A stretch of 56,410 nt of DNA, from the NCBI GenBank assembly GCA_045658525.1, contig JAZOVD010000035.1:1-56410 (forward strand), written 5' to 3'. Position 1 is the stretch's first letter. Every line of letters begins with the position of its first letter. Source of the DNA: SIG673 sp045658525. GTDB lineage: Bacteria; Bacillota; Clostridia; Oscillospirales; CAG-272. The notes beneath the pieces are model-generated. The model had not been told where the DNA came from, ran no database searches, and saw only the letters and a program-made list of their open reading frames with translations. The position numbers and the translations under genes are program-made. Shown piece after piece: positions 35,427 through 43,483 of this stretch.

Positions 35427-37550
35427 TTAGCTAAGGCTGACCTTGCCGCTTCCCTCTGTTATAGCCTGCGCTATCGTAGAGAACGCGCCCTTCAAGCTAT
35501 TGAGGTCAGTTTTAAGCGCGGATTCATCGGACGACGCTATCTTTTTGAGGAACGCTCTATCCGCATCCGCAAATCCGAGAGCGACTATGTCTATACCCTT
35601 GCTCTTTATCTTCTGAGAGTTGGCTATCTCCTCGGTAGCCTTGAACCACTGACCGTCGGTAAGAACGACAAGATAGTTCTTTTCGTCCATCTTTCCGAAG
35701 TTTGTGTTAAGGTACTCAAAGGGCTTACCGCTGGTCGCTCCGCCAACGTCGTGCTTGAACGCACAGGCGTCCTTTATAGCACCGTAAATATCCTTAATAC
35801 GGTTGGTGGGCTTACAGGCAGTCGTTACTCTGTCCGCAAAGACAACGACACCGATCTTACTGCTGGTAAGGTCCATATCGTCAACGAACGCACGTGCCGC
35901 CTGCTCGACCTTACTCATAGCCGAGGACATACTTCCCGAAACGTCTATTACGAGGTAGATGGTAGAGCTTATCTTTATCTCCTCTATCTTCGGAGCTTCA
36001 TCGACCCAGCTCATATCCTCGGGAACCTCGGTCTTGGTAACGGTAAGAGACTTACCCGTTTTTCTCTGAACGGCGGTAACGTCAACCATTCCGTTCTCGT
36101 TGTAGGTATAGGAAATATCTATAACCGACTCCTGCTCGGACTGAGGCTCTATTCCGCTTATAACGTACTTTCCGAGTATATGGTTATCACTCGGAACGAG
36201 ACTCTCACCTTGGAGTATATAAACCTCGATTATTCCGTCTCCGCCTCTTCTTGTGTTTATCTTGAAGGGCTTCTGCTGAGTCGAGGGAACTTTTTCGTTT
36301 TTAGGAATTATTATTGTGTTGACGTAACGGCTCTTATCCTCGGAAACAGAGATCATTCCGAGGCTGTGAGCGGTAACGTCGCGTATGGAGTCACTGCTGA
36401 GCGTAAGCACGCGTCTTGCGGGCTGAGATGCCTGACCTGCCAGGTTAGCGGTACGGGGAGCGGGACCGAGAGAAAGGGTTACGGTCTTTTCCGCGCATAT
36501 AGCCGCCTGTATCGCCGCGCCCTTGGCAACTACCGTATCAACGTTTACGTTGGTTATCGGGTACTTGCCGTACTCGCGCTTTATCATCTCCTTGACCTGA
36601 GGCATTCTCGTAGAGCCTCCAACGAGAACTATCTCGTCGATGCCCGAGCCGTCGGTGCTTTCGCCTATCTCGGTCAGACACTCGTTGATAAGGAGCTGGG
36701 TCTTGGAAAGAAGATCGCTTGTCTGCTCCTCGAACCATTCCTTAGTTACCTCGTATCTGCCTATGTTACCGTCACACGAAACGGTCGCGGTGACCTTTTG
36801 GAGATTGGTGAGCTTCTTCTTTACGTTTTCGCACTCGACCTGAAGCTCGTTTGACTCCTCGGGATAATCGTCGATACATACACCGAACTCGTTTTCAAAC
36901 GATTCGGCAAGATAGTTTCTGAGTATGAGATCCCAATCCTTACCTCCGAGCTGATGGTCGCCGTTCGTTCCGAGAACGCTGACAACAGAGCCCTTAACGT
37001 CCGCTATGGTAATATCGAACGTTCCGCCTCCGAGGTCGTAAACCATTACCTTCTTATTGCCCTCTCCGGTAAGACCGTAGGCTATTATAGCCGCTGTCGG
37101 CTCGTTTATTATTTTGAGAACCTTGATACCTGCGGCTTCACCTGCGTTTATGGTAGCCTGACGCTGAGCCTCGTTGAAGTACGCGGGAACGGTAATGACC
37201 GCGCCGTCTATCTCAACGTTGTTCGCCATCTCTATATCCTTTATAAGCTCTTTCAAGTATATTCCGGAAAGATCCTCGGATGAATAATTATCCCCATCAA
37301 GGTAAAGAGAAAAGTTTTTGTTACCCATCCACGTTTTGTAGAAAGCCGCGGCGTTCGCGTTACCCGCGCTTTGAAGGCTCTTAGCCTCACTTCCTATCGT
37401 AACGCTTCCGTTCTCTATGAAAACGACGGACGGAGTATATTCGTCTCCGAAGCTGTTTTTAAGTATTACCGGCTCGCCCTTCGTTTTATCGAAGGTGGAT
37501 ACTGCCGAGTAAGTAGTTCCGAGGTCTATTCCTACGGTTATCTTATTCAT
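35427..37550 (-). CDS. Hsp70-vWA fusion protein
   Basis: 707 residues. The N-terminal ~520 residues are Hsp70: 'GIDLGTTYSAVS' phosphate-1, 'YDLGGGTFD' near 171-179, 'VGGSTRMP' near 310-317, and a beta substrate-binding domain from ~390 ('VTAHSLGMIS'). The usual alpha-helical lid is replaced by a von Willebrand A domain (~529-700): MIDAS residues Asp536, Ser538, Ser540 in D-V-S-G-S-M, Thr606 in 'GGATSG', and Asp632 in 'LTDGQ', all present. So a metal-dependent protein-binding module sits where the lid should be. It is 46 bases upstream of the J-like gene. The function as a signal-sensing or assembly chaperone is inferred. Confidence 0.88.
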   Translation of the reverse strand: MNKITVGIDLGTTYSAVSTFDKTKGEPVILKNSFGDEYTPSVVFIENGSVTIGSEAKSLQSAGNANAAAFYKTWMGNKNFSLYLDGDNYSSEDLSGIYLKELIKDIEMANNVEIDGAVITVPAYFNEAQRQATINAGEAAGIKVLKIINEPTAAIIAYGLTGEGNKKVMVYDLGGGTFDITIADVKGSVVSVLGTNGDHQLGGKDWDLILRNYLAESFENEFGVCIDDYPEESNELQVECENVKKKLTNLQKVTATVSCDGNIGRYEVTKEWFEEQTSDLLSKTQLLINECLTEIGESTDGSGIDEIVLVGGSTRMPQVKEMIKREYGKYPITNVNVDTVVAKGAAIQAAICAEKTVTLSLGPAPRTANLAGQASQPARRVLTLSSDSIRDVTAHSLGMISVSEDKSRYVNTIIIPKNEKVPSTQQKPFKINTRRGGDGIIEVYILQGESLVPSDNHILGKYVISGIEPQSEQESVIDISYTYNENGMVDVTAVQRKTGKSLTVTKTEVPEDMSWVDEAPKIEEIKISSTIYLVIDVSGSMSSAMSKVEQAARAFVDDMDLTSSKIGVVVFADRVTTACKPTNRIKDIYGAIKDACAFKHDVGGATSGKPFEYLNTNFGKMDEKNYLVVLTDGQWFKATEEIANSQKIKSKGIDIVALGFADADRAFLKKIASSDESALKTDLNSLKGAFSTIAQAITEGSGKVSLS

Positions 37551-37598
37551 AATCGGGATTCCCTTTCATAATGCTGTATTGTAAAAAAACAAAGTAAC

Positions 37599-37632
37599 GC
37601 AGACCCGCTTGTTTAAAAACAGGCAGGTCTGC
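37599..37632 (-). terminator. Attenuator hairpin between the two Hsp70 genes
   Basis: On the - strand a 16-bp stem (37617-37632 with 37599-37614; the two non-Watson-Crick pairs are G-U only in this orientation) is followed by a T-rich run ~7 bases later. It may reduce readthrough into the downstream eight genes. Confidence 0.65.
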
Positions 37633-37646
37633 TGTGATCACTTAAA

Positions 37647-39269
37647 TTAAACGAGAGAGAGCTTCTTTGCCTGCTCGCTTCCCTCGGTGGATGCGCCGCC
37701 CGTAGTGGGGTCGAATACGAGGTTGGTCTCTATGCCGTTAACTACGGTCTTTATGGAGAGAACCGCGCTGGGGTTAAGGTCGAATACTACCTCAACAGGG
37801 GTATCGGGGTCAAGTCCGGTGGGAACGCTGAGAGGACCGGTATAGACCTCTACGCTGTTCTCGTAGTCGATAACGTCATCGTTGTAGTCGCTCTCACAAA
37901 CGGTTATGGAGGTAGCTCCGCCTATAACGAGATCCATTATACCAACGTTAGTTCCGTTGCAGGGCTTGGGAGTACCGGTCTTTATGAGGTTTACAACGAA
38001 GTTCTTCTGCTGGGTGCGATCCCAAACCTTAACACCGTAGCTCTTGTTAGTTATATCGTCAACGCTGATGCTTCCCTTTTCGGTCTTTATCGCTATGCCC
38101 TGAGAACCGTCGTCGCCTGCCGCACCTGCGGAAGCAGAGGGAGCAGCCGTACCGTCGCCGGCGTCGCCGCCGTCAGCAGTAGCACCTGCGTAAACGTCGG
38201 AGAACGCAGCCATAAGAGCCGCACCCTTAGCAACAGCCTCGTCAGGCTCGAAGCTTGCGAGAGGCTTGCCGTAGGTAGCATCGAGTATCTTTGTTACCTG
38301 GGGCATTCTGGTAGAACCGCCGACGAGGATTATCTCATCAACGTCGTCTATGGTCATATTCTGTGCTCTGAGCATATCGTCAACGAGAGATATGGTCTTG
38401 TTAAGAAGGTCCTCGGTAACGCTCTCGAAGGTGTCACGGGTTATCTCCATTACCTGCTTGTTACCCTGGAAGCTTACGGGAAGCTTTATAGCCTCACGCG
38501 CGGTAAGCTGCTTCTTAGCCTTTTCGATGTTCTCGGAGAACCAAGACTGGCACTCAGCGTCACTTCTCATTTCGTCGGGGTCAGCACCGGTAGCGTTGCA
38601 GAACTCGTCTATAACGTAGTTGGTGAACGCCGCATCCCAGTCCTTACCGCCGAGGGTATGGTCACCGTTGGAAGCTATAACGCGGAGCTTCTTGTCGTCG
38701 CCGTTGAAGTCCATACGGAGAAGCGTACAGTCGAATGTTCCTCCTCCGAGGTCATATATAAGAACGTTCTTGTTAACGTCCTCGTTCTTGATGTAAGCGT
38801 AAGCGAACGCAGCCGCGGTAGGCTCGTTGATTATCTGATAAACGGTAAGGTCAGCGTCCTCAGCAGCTTTCTGGGTAGCACCTCTCGCGATAGTTCCGAA
38901 GTACGCGGGGCAGGTTATAACAGCTCCGTCGATGGTGTCTCCAAGAGCCTCCTCGGCGTCCTTTTTGAGCTTACGAAGGATAAGAGAGGATATGGACGAG
39001 GGCGAATAAGCCTGACCGAACATATCTATCGTGTAGTCCTTGTCTCCCATAAGAGACTTAACTCTCTCGATAACGTTCTCGGGGCTGAACAGCGCGCCTG
39101 CGCGAGCCTGCTCACCGACAACAACGTTGGTATCGCTTTCAAAGTAAACTATAGAAGGTGTTGTGTTAGCTCCCTCAGAGTTCTTGATAACCTCAAGAGC
39201 TCCGTTGTCATTGAGCCAGGATACGCAAGAGTAAGTTGTACCGAGGTCTATTCCTATTTTCTTTCCCAT
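37647..39269 (-). CDS. Lid-less Hsp70 (DnaK-like) of the GTPase/chaperone operon
   Basis: 540 residues from ATG 39269 (AAGGAG). The nucleotide-binding domain (~1-358) has 'IGIDLGTTYS' at 5-14, 'YDLGGGTFD' at 172-180 and 'VGGSTRMP' at 316-323. An Ala/Gly/Asp-rich linker (~361-390) leads to a short beta-type substrate-binding domain (~395-530, 'NKSYGVKVWD'). There is no helical lid; housekeeping DnaK is ~610-640 residues, so about 90 are missing. It follows the GrpE-like gene directly. It is probably a dedicated chaperone for this system, not the cell's main DnaK. Confidence 0.88.
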   Translation of the reverse strand: MGKKIGIDLGTTYSCVSWLNDNGALEVIKNSEGANTTPSIVYFESDTNVVVGEQARAGALFSPENVIERVKSLMGDKDYTIDMFGQAYSPSSISSLILRKLKKDAEEALGDTIDGAVITCPAYFGTIARGATQKAAEDADLTVYQIINEPTAAAFAYAYIKNEDVNKNVLIYDLGGGTFDCTLLRMDFNGDDKKLRVIASNGDHTLGGKDWDAAFTNYVIDEFCNATGADPDEMRSDAECQSWFSENIEKAKKQLTAREAIKLPVSFQGNKQVMEITRDTFESVTEDLLNKTISLVDDMLRAQNMTIDDVDEIILVGGSTRMPQVTKILDATYGKPLASFEPDEAVAKGAALMAAFSDVYAGATADGGDAGDGTAAPSASAGAAGDDGSQGIAIKTEKGSISVDDITNKSYGVKVWDRTQQKNFVVNLIKTGTPKPCNGTNVGIMDLVIGGATSITVCESDYNDDVIDYENSVEVYTGPLSVPTGLDPDTPVEVVFDLNPSAVLSIKTVVNGIETNLVFDPTTGGASTEGSEQAKKLSLV

Positions 39270-39311
39270 GATTTTTTCTCCTTGTGTGTTTTTTATTTAA
39301 ATTTTATTTTT

Positions 39312-40721
39312 TTAGAGCTTGTAGATTATGACCTTAGCGGGATAAACTACCTTATCTCCGTACATATAACAGTCGGAGCAGTAACGGGCAACGGTCTTTT
39401 CCTTGTCGCTCTCCTCCGCGGTTATCTTGGTCATTTTGAGGACACGGTGGTATTTCGCGTCGAATACGCGGTCTATCTCGCTTCTTACCGTAACGCCGAA
39501 GTTAAGCAGAAGCTTTTCAACGTAATCGGAAATATAAGTGTAGGTCTCTGTGTAGATGCAAGCCTTTGCCGCGTCGTCGGCGGCGTTTTTAAGAGCGTCA
39601 CATCTCTTTGCGAAATAGTCGCCTATCTGTATCATTTTAACAAGCGCGGGAACTATAAGCACTCCGTCGCAGACCGCCTGCTGCTTCTTGGAAGCAAGGA
39701 ACATACTGTTTATCGTGCTTACGAACGCCTCGTCTCTTGCGAGGAGCGTTTCTATGTTCTTTACGGACTTACCAAGCGCGTCGTAAAGCTCCTCGGCAGT
39801 AGTTACAGCCTTGAAATCGACCGCTTCAAGCTCAGGCTCGGCGGAAACGTATCCGTTACCGTCGTCGTTCGCCGAAGCCTTCGGGTACTCGGGAGTAGGA
39901 TATATCACCCTACCGTTGTAAGAGTAGATGCCGTTCTCCTCGGCAACTCCGTGTACCGAGAGAAGATCGTTTATCTGCTCGGCGGTACATTCAAAGTAGC
40001 TTATCAGCTTATCGCCCGACAGACCAAACTCGGTCATATCGGAATCGGACTTCTTGCAGTCCTCTCTGAAACCGATAAGGTCGTTTACAAGAGCCTTCGA
40101 GATTTGAAGGAAGTAATCGTCCTTGTACTTCTGAAGCTCCTTGTTGATGTTATAAACAGCGTCGTCCTTTGCCTTGGTGTTTCTTACCGAACGGAGCACC
40201 GTATCGTAGAACTCGGCAAACTTAGTCTTTATCTCCTCGTACTGATCGTCGGAGTATGTAGGCGCGCAAGGCTCGCATGCCGGTTCCTCGACAGCCTCCT
40301 CCGTCTCCTGCTCCTCAGTAACCTCAGGCTCCTCGTCAACAGTCTCCTCGACCGTTTCCTCAGCAGCTGCTTCTTCGACCTCCTCGGGAACGTCCTCTGT
40401 TTCCGCATCCGCAGCCTGAGCTTCAACGAACTCCTCGAACGTCACCTCGGTAGAAAGCGCGTGCTTTATTCCGTGAGCGGCGAAATAACCCGCGTTCACT
40501 CCGGAGAGTGCCTCGTCAGCTACCACTACCGTCGCGTCGTATCTTACCAGCTCTCCCATAGAAACTGAATCTATACCGCTTACCTCCACCTTTTCTTCAA
40601 GCATAGATTCCTGACATATCGCAACGATCTTCATCGAAGCGAACTTCGGGTCAGCGAGGACCCCTTCAACGTTGCTTTTTGATCCGAACAGAATTACTCT
40701 GTCGTTTGCGGTTATAAGCAT
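39312..40721 (-). CDS. GrpE-like protein with Rossmann-like N-terminus
   Basis: 469 residues from ATG 40721; an upstream GTG at 40736 contains the GGAGG site itself, so ATG (8-base spacing) is preferred. Residues ~1-85 look like a Rossmann-type nucleotide-binding domain ('RVILFGSKSNVEG', 'KIVAICQ'). Residues ~97-147 are Glu-rich and disordered. A long helix follows (~158-225). The end (~397-468) resembles the GrpE beta domain: 'KYHRVLKMTKI', then 'EKTVARYCSDCYMYGDKVV', then 'YPAKVIIY', as in GrpE 'KVVRPAKV'. It is the first gene of the operon and precedes an Hsp70, as grpE precedes dnaK. Nucleotide exchange is inferred by homology only. Confidence 0.7.
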   Translation of the reverse strand: MLITANDRVILFGSKSNVEGVLADPKFASMKIVAICQESMLEEKVEVSGIDSVSMGELVRYDATVVVADEALSGVNAGYFAAHGIKHALSTEVTFEEFVEAQAADAETEDVPEEVEEAAAEETVEETVDEEPEVTEEQETEEAVEEPACEPCAPTYSDDQYEEIKTKFAEFYDTVLRSVRNTKAKDDAVYNINKELQKYKDDYFLQISKALVNDLIGFREDCKKSDSDMTEFGLSGDKLISYFECTAEQINDLLSVHGVAEENGIYSYNGRVIYPTPEYPKASANDDGNGYVSAEPELEAVDFKAVTTAEELYDALGKSVKNIETLLARDEAFVSTINSMFLASKKQQAVCDGVLIVPALVKMIQIGDYFAKRCDALKNAADDAAKACIYTETYTYISDYVEKLLLNFGVTVRSEIDRVFDAKYHRVLKMTKITAEESDKEKTVARYCSDCYMYGDKVVYPAKVIIYKL

Positions 40722-40767
40722 TACCTTAGCCTCCACGCATAATATTTTCGTATTTTTACCGTATATT

Positions 40768-40846
40768 TTTCGGAAAAATCATACTCTTTGCCTATTATAA
40801 CACACATATTTATTTTTTTCAATAGTTTTTTTGCATTTTTCCGAAA
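40768..40846. promoter_or_regulatory. Inverted 12-bp boxes flanking the operon promoter
   Basis: TTTCGGAAAAAT at 40768-40779 and its exact complement ATTTTTCCGAAA at 40835-40846 lie on either side of the promoter. Each box is itself nearly palindromic, and a related box (TTTTCCCGAAAA) is at 40894-40905. This looks like a repressor or looping operator. Confidence 0.5.
40794..40822 (-). promoter_or_regulatory. Promoter of the ten-gene GTPase/chaperone operon
   Basis: On the - strand TTGAAA (40817-40822), 17-base spacer, TATAAT (40794-40799). It is the only good promoter I see upstream of the operon's first gene. Confidence 0.8.
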
Positions 40847-40911
40847 ATTTCCTAACAATTTTTATATAAATATTAATTGATTGAACTTCACGATTTTCCC
40901 GAAAACAAAAA

Positions 40912-40939
40912 ACCGACTGTCGCGTAAGCAACAGCCGGT
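40912..40939 (-). terminator. Terminator of acpP
   Basis: On the - strand a 12-bp stem (40928-40939 with 40912-40923, two G-U wobbles) and loop TTAC are followed by TTTTTTGTTTT. Confidence 0.88.
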
Positions 40940-40944
40940 CATTT

Positions 40945-41160
40945 TTATACGACTGACTCTATGTAAGCCGCCAGCTCGTTTATGGTCTTGTATTTGGGAG
41001 AAAGCTCTATCTCCTTTCCTATCTCACCTTCAAGCTGGATAACGAGATCGGCAACGTCAAGAGAATCAAGACCAAGAGTATTGAACGGAGCATCCGCATC
41101 TATCTCGCTTGCGTCAACGCCCTTGTATTCCGCAAGCATTTCAATAAGCTTTTCTTTCAT
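40945..41160 (-). CDS. acpP: Acyl carrier protein
   Basis: 71 residues, acidic, four-helix pattern. 'LGLDSLDVADLVIQLE' holds the phosphopantetheine attachment Ser of D-S-L. Length and sequence fit a fatty-acid-type ACP. It has its own promoter and terminator and no fatty-acid synthesis genes beside it, so it may be the general ACP or a specialised second copy; I cannot tell which. Confidence 0.93.
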   Translation of the reverse strand: MKEKLIEMLAEYKGVDASEIDADAPFNTLGLDSLDVADLVIQLEGEIGKEIELSPKYKTINELAAYIESVV

Positions 41161-41195
41161 AAAGATATTCCTTTCAACATTAGTTTCCGTGTATC

Positions 41196-41224
41196 ATTAT
41201 ACTCCCAAAACGCGGATTTGTCAA
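41196..41224 (-). promoter_or_regulatory. Promoter of acpP
   Basis: On the - strand TTGACA (41219-41224), 17-base spacer, TATAAT (41196-41201); both consensus. Confidence 0.9.
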
Positions 41225-41262
41225 TATCAGAACGCATTTTTTGTTTATCGGTACACCGTTTC

Positions 41263-42561
41263 TCACATCTTTTTGTCGCCTGTTGCGGGGTTATCTATCA
41301 GCTTTCCGTCCTCGGTAAAACGCGAGCCGTGGCAAGAGCAATCCCACGAATGCTCCTGCGGATTGTATTTCAGCGCGCACCCAAGATGCGGACAACGCGG
41401 AACGGTAGGTGTCAGAAGTCCCAGAACGGACTCCGCGGCGTTGACGGCAAGCTGAGGATGACGTATGCTCCTTGAAGGCGAAAACACAGAGGCGTATTCG
41501 TTTTCCTTTCCCAGCACCAGATCGCACAAAACGGTTGCCGCCACCATAGACGATGTCATTCCCCATTTGTTAAATCCGGTCGCAACGTACATATCGGGCG
41601 TTCGTTTTGAATACAGACCTATATACGGGATACCGTCAAGCGTCATACAGTCCTGTGTCGCCCAGCGAGCTACCTCATTCGCTTTCGGATAGTAACGCTG
41701 AGCAAGATCGGAAAGCTCTTTCCAATTCCCGCCCTTTTTTCCGGTACGGTGTCCTCCGCCGCCAAGCAGTAAAAGTCCGTTATGCTCTCTAAGTGACATG
41801 CCTTTATCACATTCATCGACGTACATTCCCTCAATATTCCGAGCGTTTTCCAAAGCGATAACGTAAGAACGGTGCTGATACATCTTCAAAAAATAAGAGC
41901 CGTGCTTGTTGATAAACGGAAAATGTGTAGCTACTATTATTTTTTCAGCCTTTATCTTACCTCGGCGCGTTACCGCTCCGTCAGGTCTCAGTTCGGTTAT
42001 CTTGGTATTCTCAAATATCGGAAGCTCTTTTGATATACCGAAAAGGAATTTCAGCGGATGGAACTGAGCCTGCGCCTCCACCATCACCGCGCCGGAAACC
42101 GAAAATGGCAGCTCTGTGCTTTCGGTAAAGACTGCGTTGCATCCGAGCTTATTAAGCGCGTCCGCCTCTTTTTCCAGCTTATCTCTGCCGCGAAGTGAGT
42201 AAACATAAGAAGGGCGTTCGGCGTAATCGCAATCAATTTTCGCGCACATATCACGGTATTTTTTCATAGCTTCTTTTTGGGCATTCATGTAGGCTTTTGC
42301 AGCGTGGGTCCCATATCTTCGTATCATCTTGTCGTATATCAGACCGTGCTGAAATGTGATCTTAGCCGTCGTGTTTTTAGTTATACCGCCGCATATCTCG
42401 TCAGCCTCGGCAAGAACGCAGCTCACTCCCGCGTTTGTAAGCATGTAGGCGCATAACATGCCAGCTATGCCACCGCCTATGATCAGAACGTCTGTATTTA
42501 TATCGCCGTCCATACTCTTAAATTTCGGACGCTCCGCAGTTTTTGTCCATATAGAATCCAT
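41263..42561 (-). CDS. FAD-dependent oxidoreductase with C-terminal Rieske domain
   Basis: 432 residues. The FAD-binding motif is in 'DVLIIGGGIAGMLCAYML', with an Ala/Glu end to the second strand ('VLAEADEICGG'). The middle is of the DAO (glycine oxidase-like) fold. Residues ~385-430 carry a Rieske [2Fe-2S] centre: 'RCPHLGC' (C-x-H) and 'WDCSCHGSRF' (C-x-x-H). This DAO-Rieske fusion is a known but poorly defined family in Clostridia and Bacillus; substrate unknown. Cytoplasmic. The stretch of Gs before ATG 42561 (GAGGGGGAAG) is the RBS. Confidence 0.9.
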   Translation of the reverse strand: MDSIWTKTAERPKFKSMDGDINTDVLIIGGGIAGMLCAYMLTNAGVSCVLAEADEICGGITKNTTAKITFQHGLIYDKMIRRYGTHAAKAYMNAQKEAMKKYRDMCAKIDCDYAERPSYVYSLRGRDKLEKEADALNKLGCNAVFTESTELPFSVSGAVMVEAQAQFHPLKFLFGISKELPIFENTKITELRPDGAVTRRGKIKAEKIIVATHFPFINKHGSYFLKMYQHRSYVIALENARNIEGMYVDECDKGMSLREHNGLLLLGGGGHRTGKKGGNWKELSDLAQRYYPKANEVARWATQDCMTLDGIPYIGLYSKRTPDMYVATGFNKWGMTSSMVAATVLCDLVLGKENEYASVFSPSRSIRHPQLAVNAAESVLGLLTPTVPRCPHLGCALKYNPQEHSWDCSCHGSRFTEDGKLIDNPATGDKKM

Positions 42562-42622
42562 TCGTCACTTCCCCCTCTTTTTTGAATCTATTATGCGCGT
42601 TCCGGACCCGCAAAATACACTC

Positions 42623-42651
42623 TTGACGAAATAAGACGTTCGTGATATACT
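42623..42651 (+). promoter_or_regulatory. Promoter of IMPase-family gene
   Basis: TTGACG (42623-42628), 17-base spacer ending TGA, TATACT (42646-42651), 34 bases before the start at 42686. Confidence 0.85.
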
Positions 42652-42685
42652 TATCCCGAAAAGATAGCAAAAGGAGTCACAGAGA

Positions 42686-43483
42686 ATGGAAAACTTCGAA
42701 AAAACACTCATACCCATCGTACTTTGCGCGGGAGATATGATGACGTCAGCGCATAACGTAGCGCTTAACGGCGAAATAAAGGAAAAGGCGGGAGAGTCCG
42801 CAAATATGGTAACGCTTTACGACGTCGCCATACAGGATTTTCTTATATCCGAAATAACCAAGCAGTACCCCGACGCGTTTTTTATCGCGGAAGAAAAAGA
42901 AAACAGCGCAGACGCTTTGATGCGTAAGCACTGTTTCATTATCGACCCGATAGACGGTACTACAAATTTCATTCACGAATACAGACATTCCTGCATCTCG
43001 CTTGCTCTTTTCTCATACGGAAAACCGATGTTTTCCGCAATATACGACCCGTATCAGAATGAAATGTTCTCAGCGGTAAAGGACGGCGGCGCGTTCCTGA
43101 ACGGAAAAAGAATACAAGTATCGAAAAGAGATATGAAGCATTCACTCGTTGCGTTCGGCACCGCACCATATTACAAAAAGCAGTTCGGAGACGTCACGTT
43201 CGATCTGTGCCGTGAGTTGTTTATAAAATGCTGTGACGTGCGCCGTTGCGGCTCAGCGGCACTCGATCTCGCGTACCTCGCCGCGGGCAGAAACGACATA
43301 TTTTTCGAATATCTTCTTTCGCCTTGGGATATTGCCGCCGGCGCGCTCCTTATTACGGAATCGGGCGGTATCATAACCGACGCAAACGGTGACAGCATAG
43401 ATTTTTCCGCACCCTGCTCCGTCATCGCGGCGACTCCGACAGTCTATGACTCTATGCTCGATACTGTGAAAAATCACAGATAA
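42686..43483 (+). CDS. Inositol-monophosphatase family phosphatase
   Basis: 265 residues. Metal-binding motifs are all visible: the acidic 'IAEEKEN' (Glu-Glu), 'DPIDGTTNF' (Asp-Pro-Ile-Asp-Gly-Thr) and 'WDIAAGALLITESGG' near the C-terminus. This is a Mg-dependent, Li-sensitive-type phosphatase; substrates in the family include inositol-1-phosphate, fructose-1,6-bisphosphate and 3'-phosphoadenosine phosphates, and I cannot choose among them. RBS AAAGGAG precedes ATG 42686. Its last 10 bases overlap the convergent AAC(3)-like gene. Confidence 0.9.
   Translation: MENFEKTLIPIVLCAGDMMTSAHNVALNGEIKEKAGESANMVTLYDVAIQDFLISEITKQYPDAFFIAEEKENSADALMRKHCFIIDPIDGTTNFIHEYRHSCISLALFSYGKPMFSAIYDPYQNEMFSAVKDGGAFLNGKRIQVSKRDMKHSLVAFGTAPYYKKQFGDVTFDLCRELFIKCCDVRRCGSAALDLAYLAAGRNDIFFEYLLSPWDIAAGALLITESGGIITDANGDSIDFSAPCSVIAATPTVYDSMLDTVKNHR

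Noticed and set aside
38658..40568. 636-residue + strand ORF opposite the GrpE-like and Hsp70 genes
   Set aside because: It is antisense to well-supported genes, has no RBS and reads as low-information Val/Leu/Arg/Tyr sequence.
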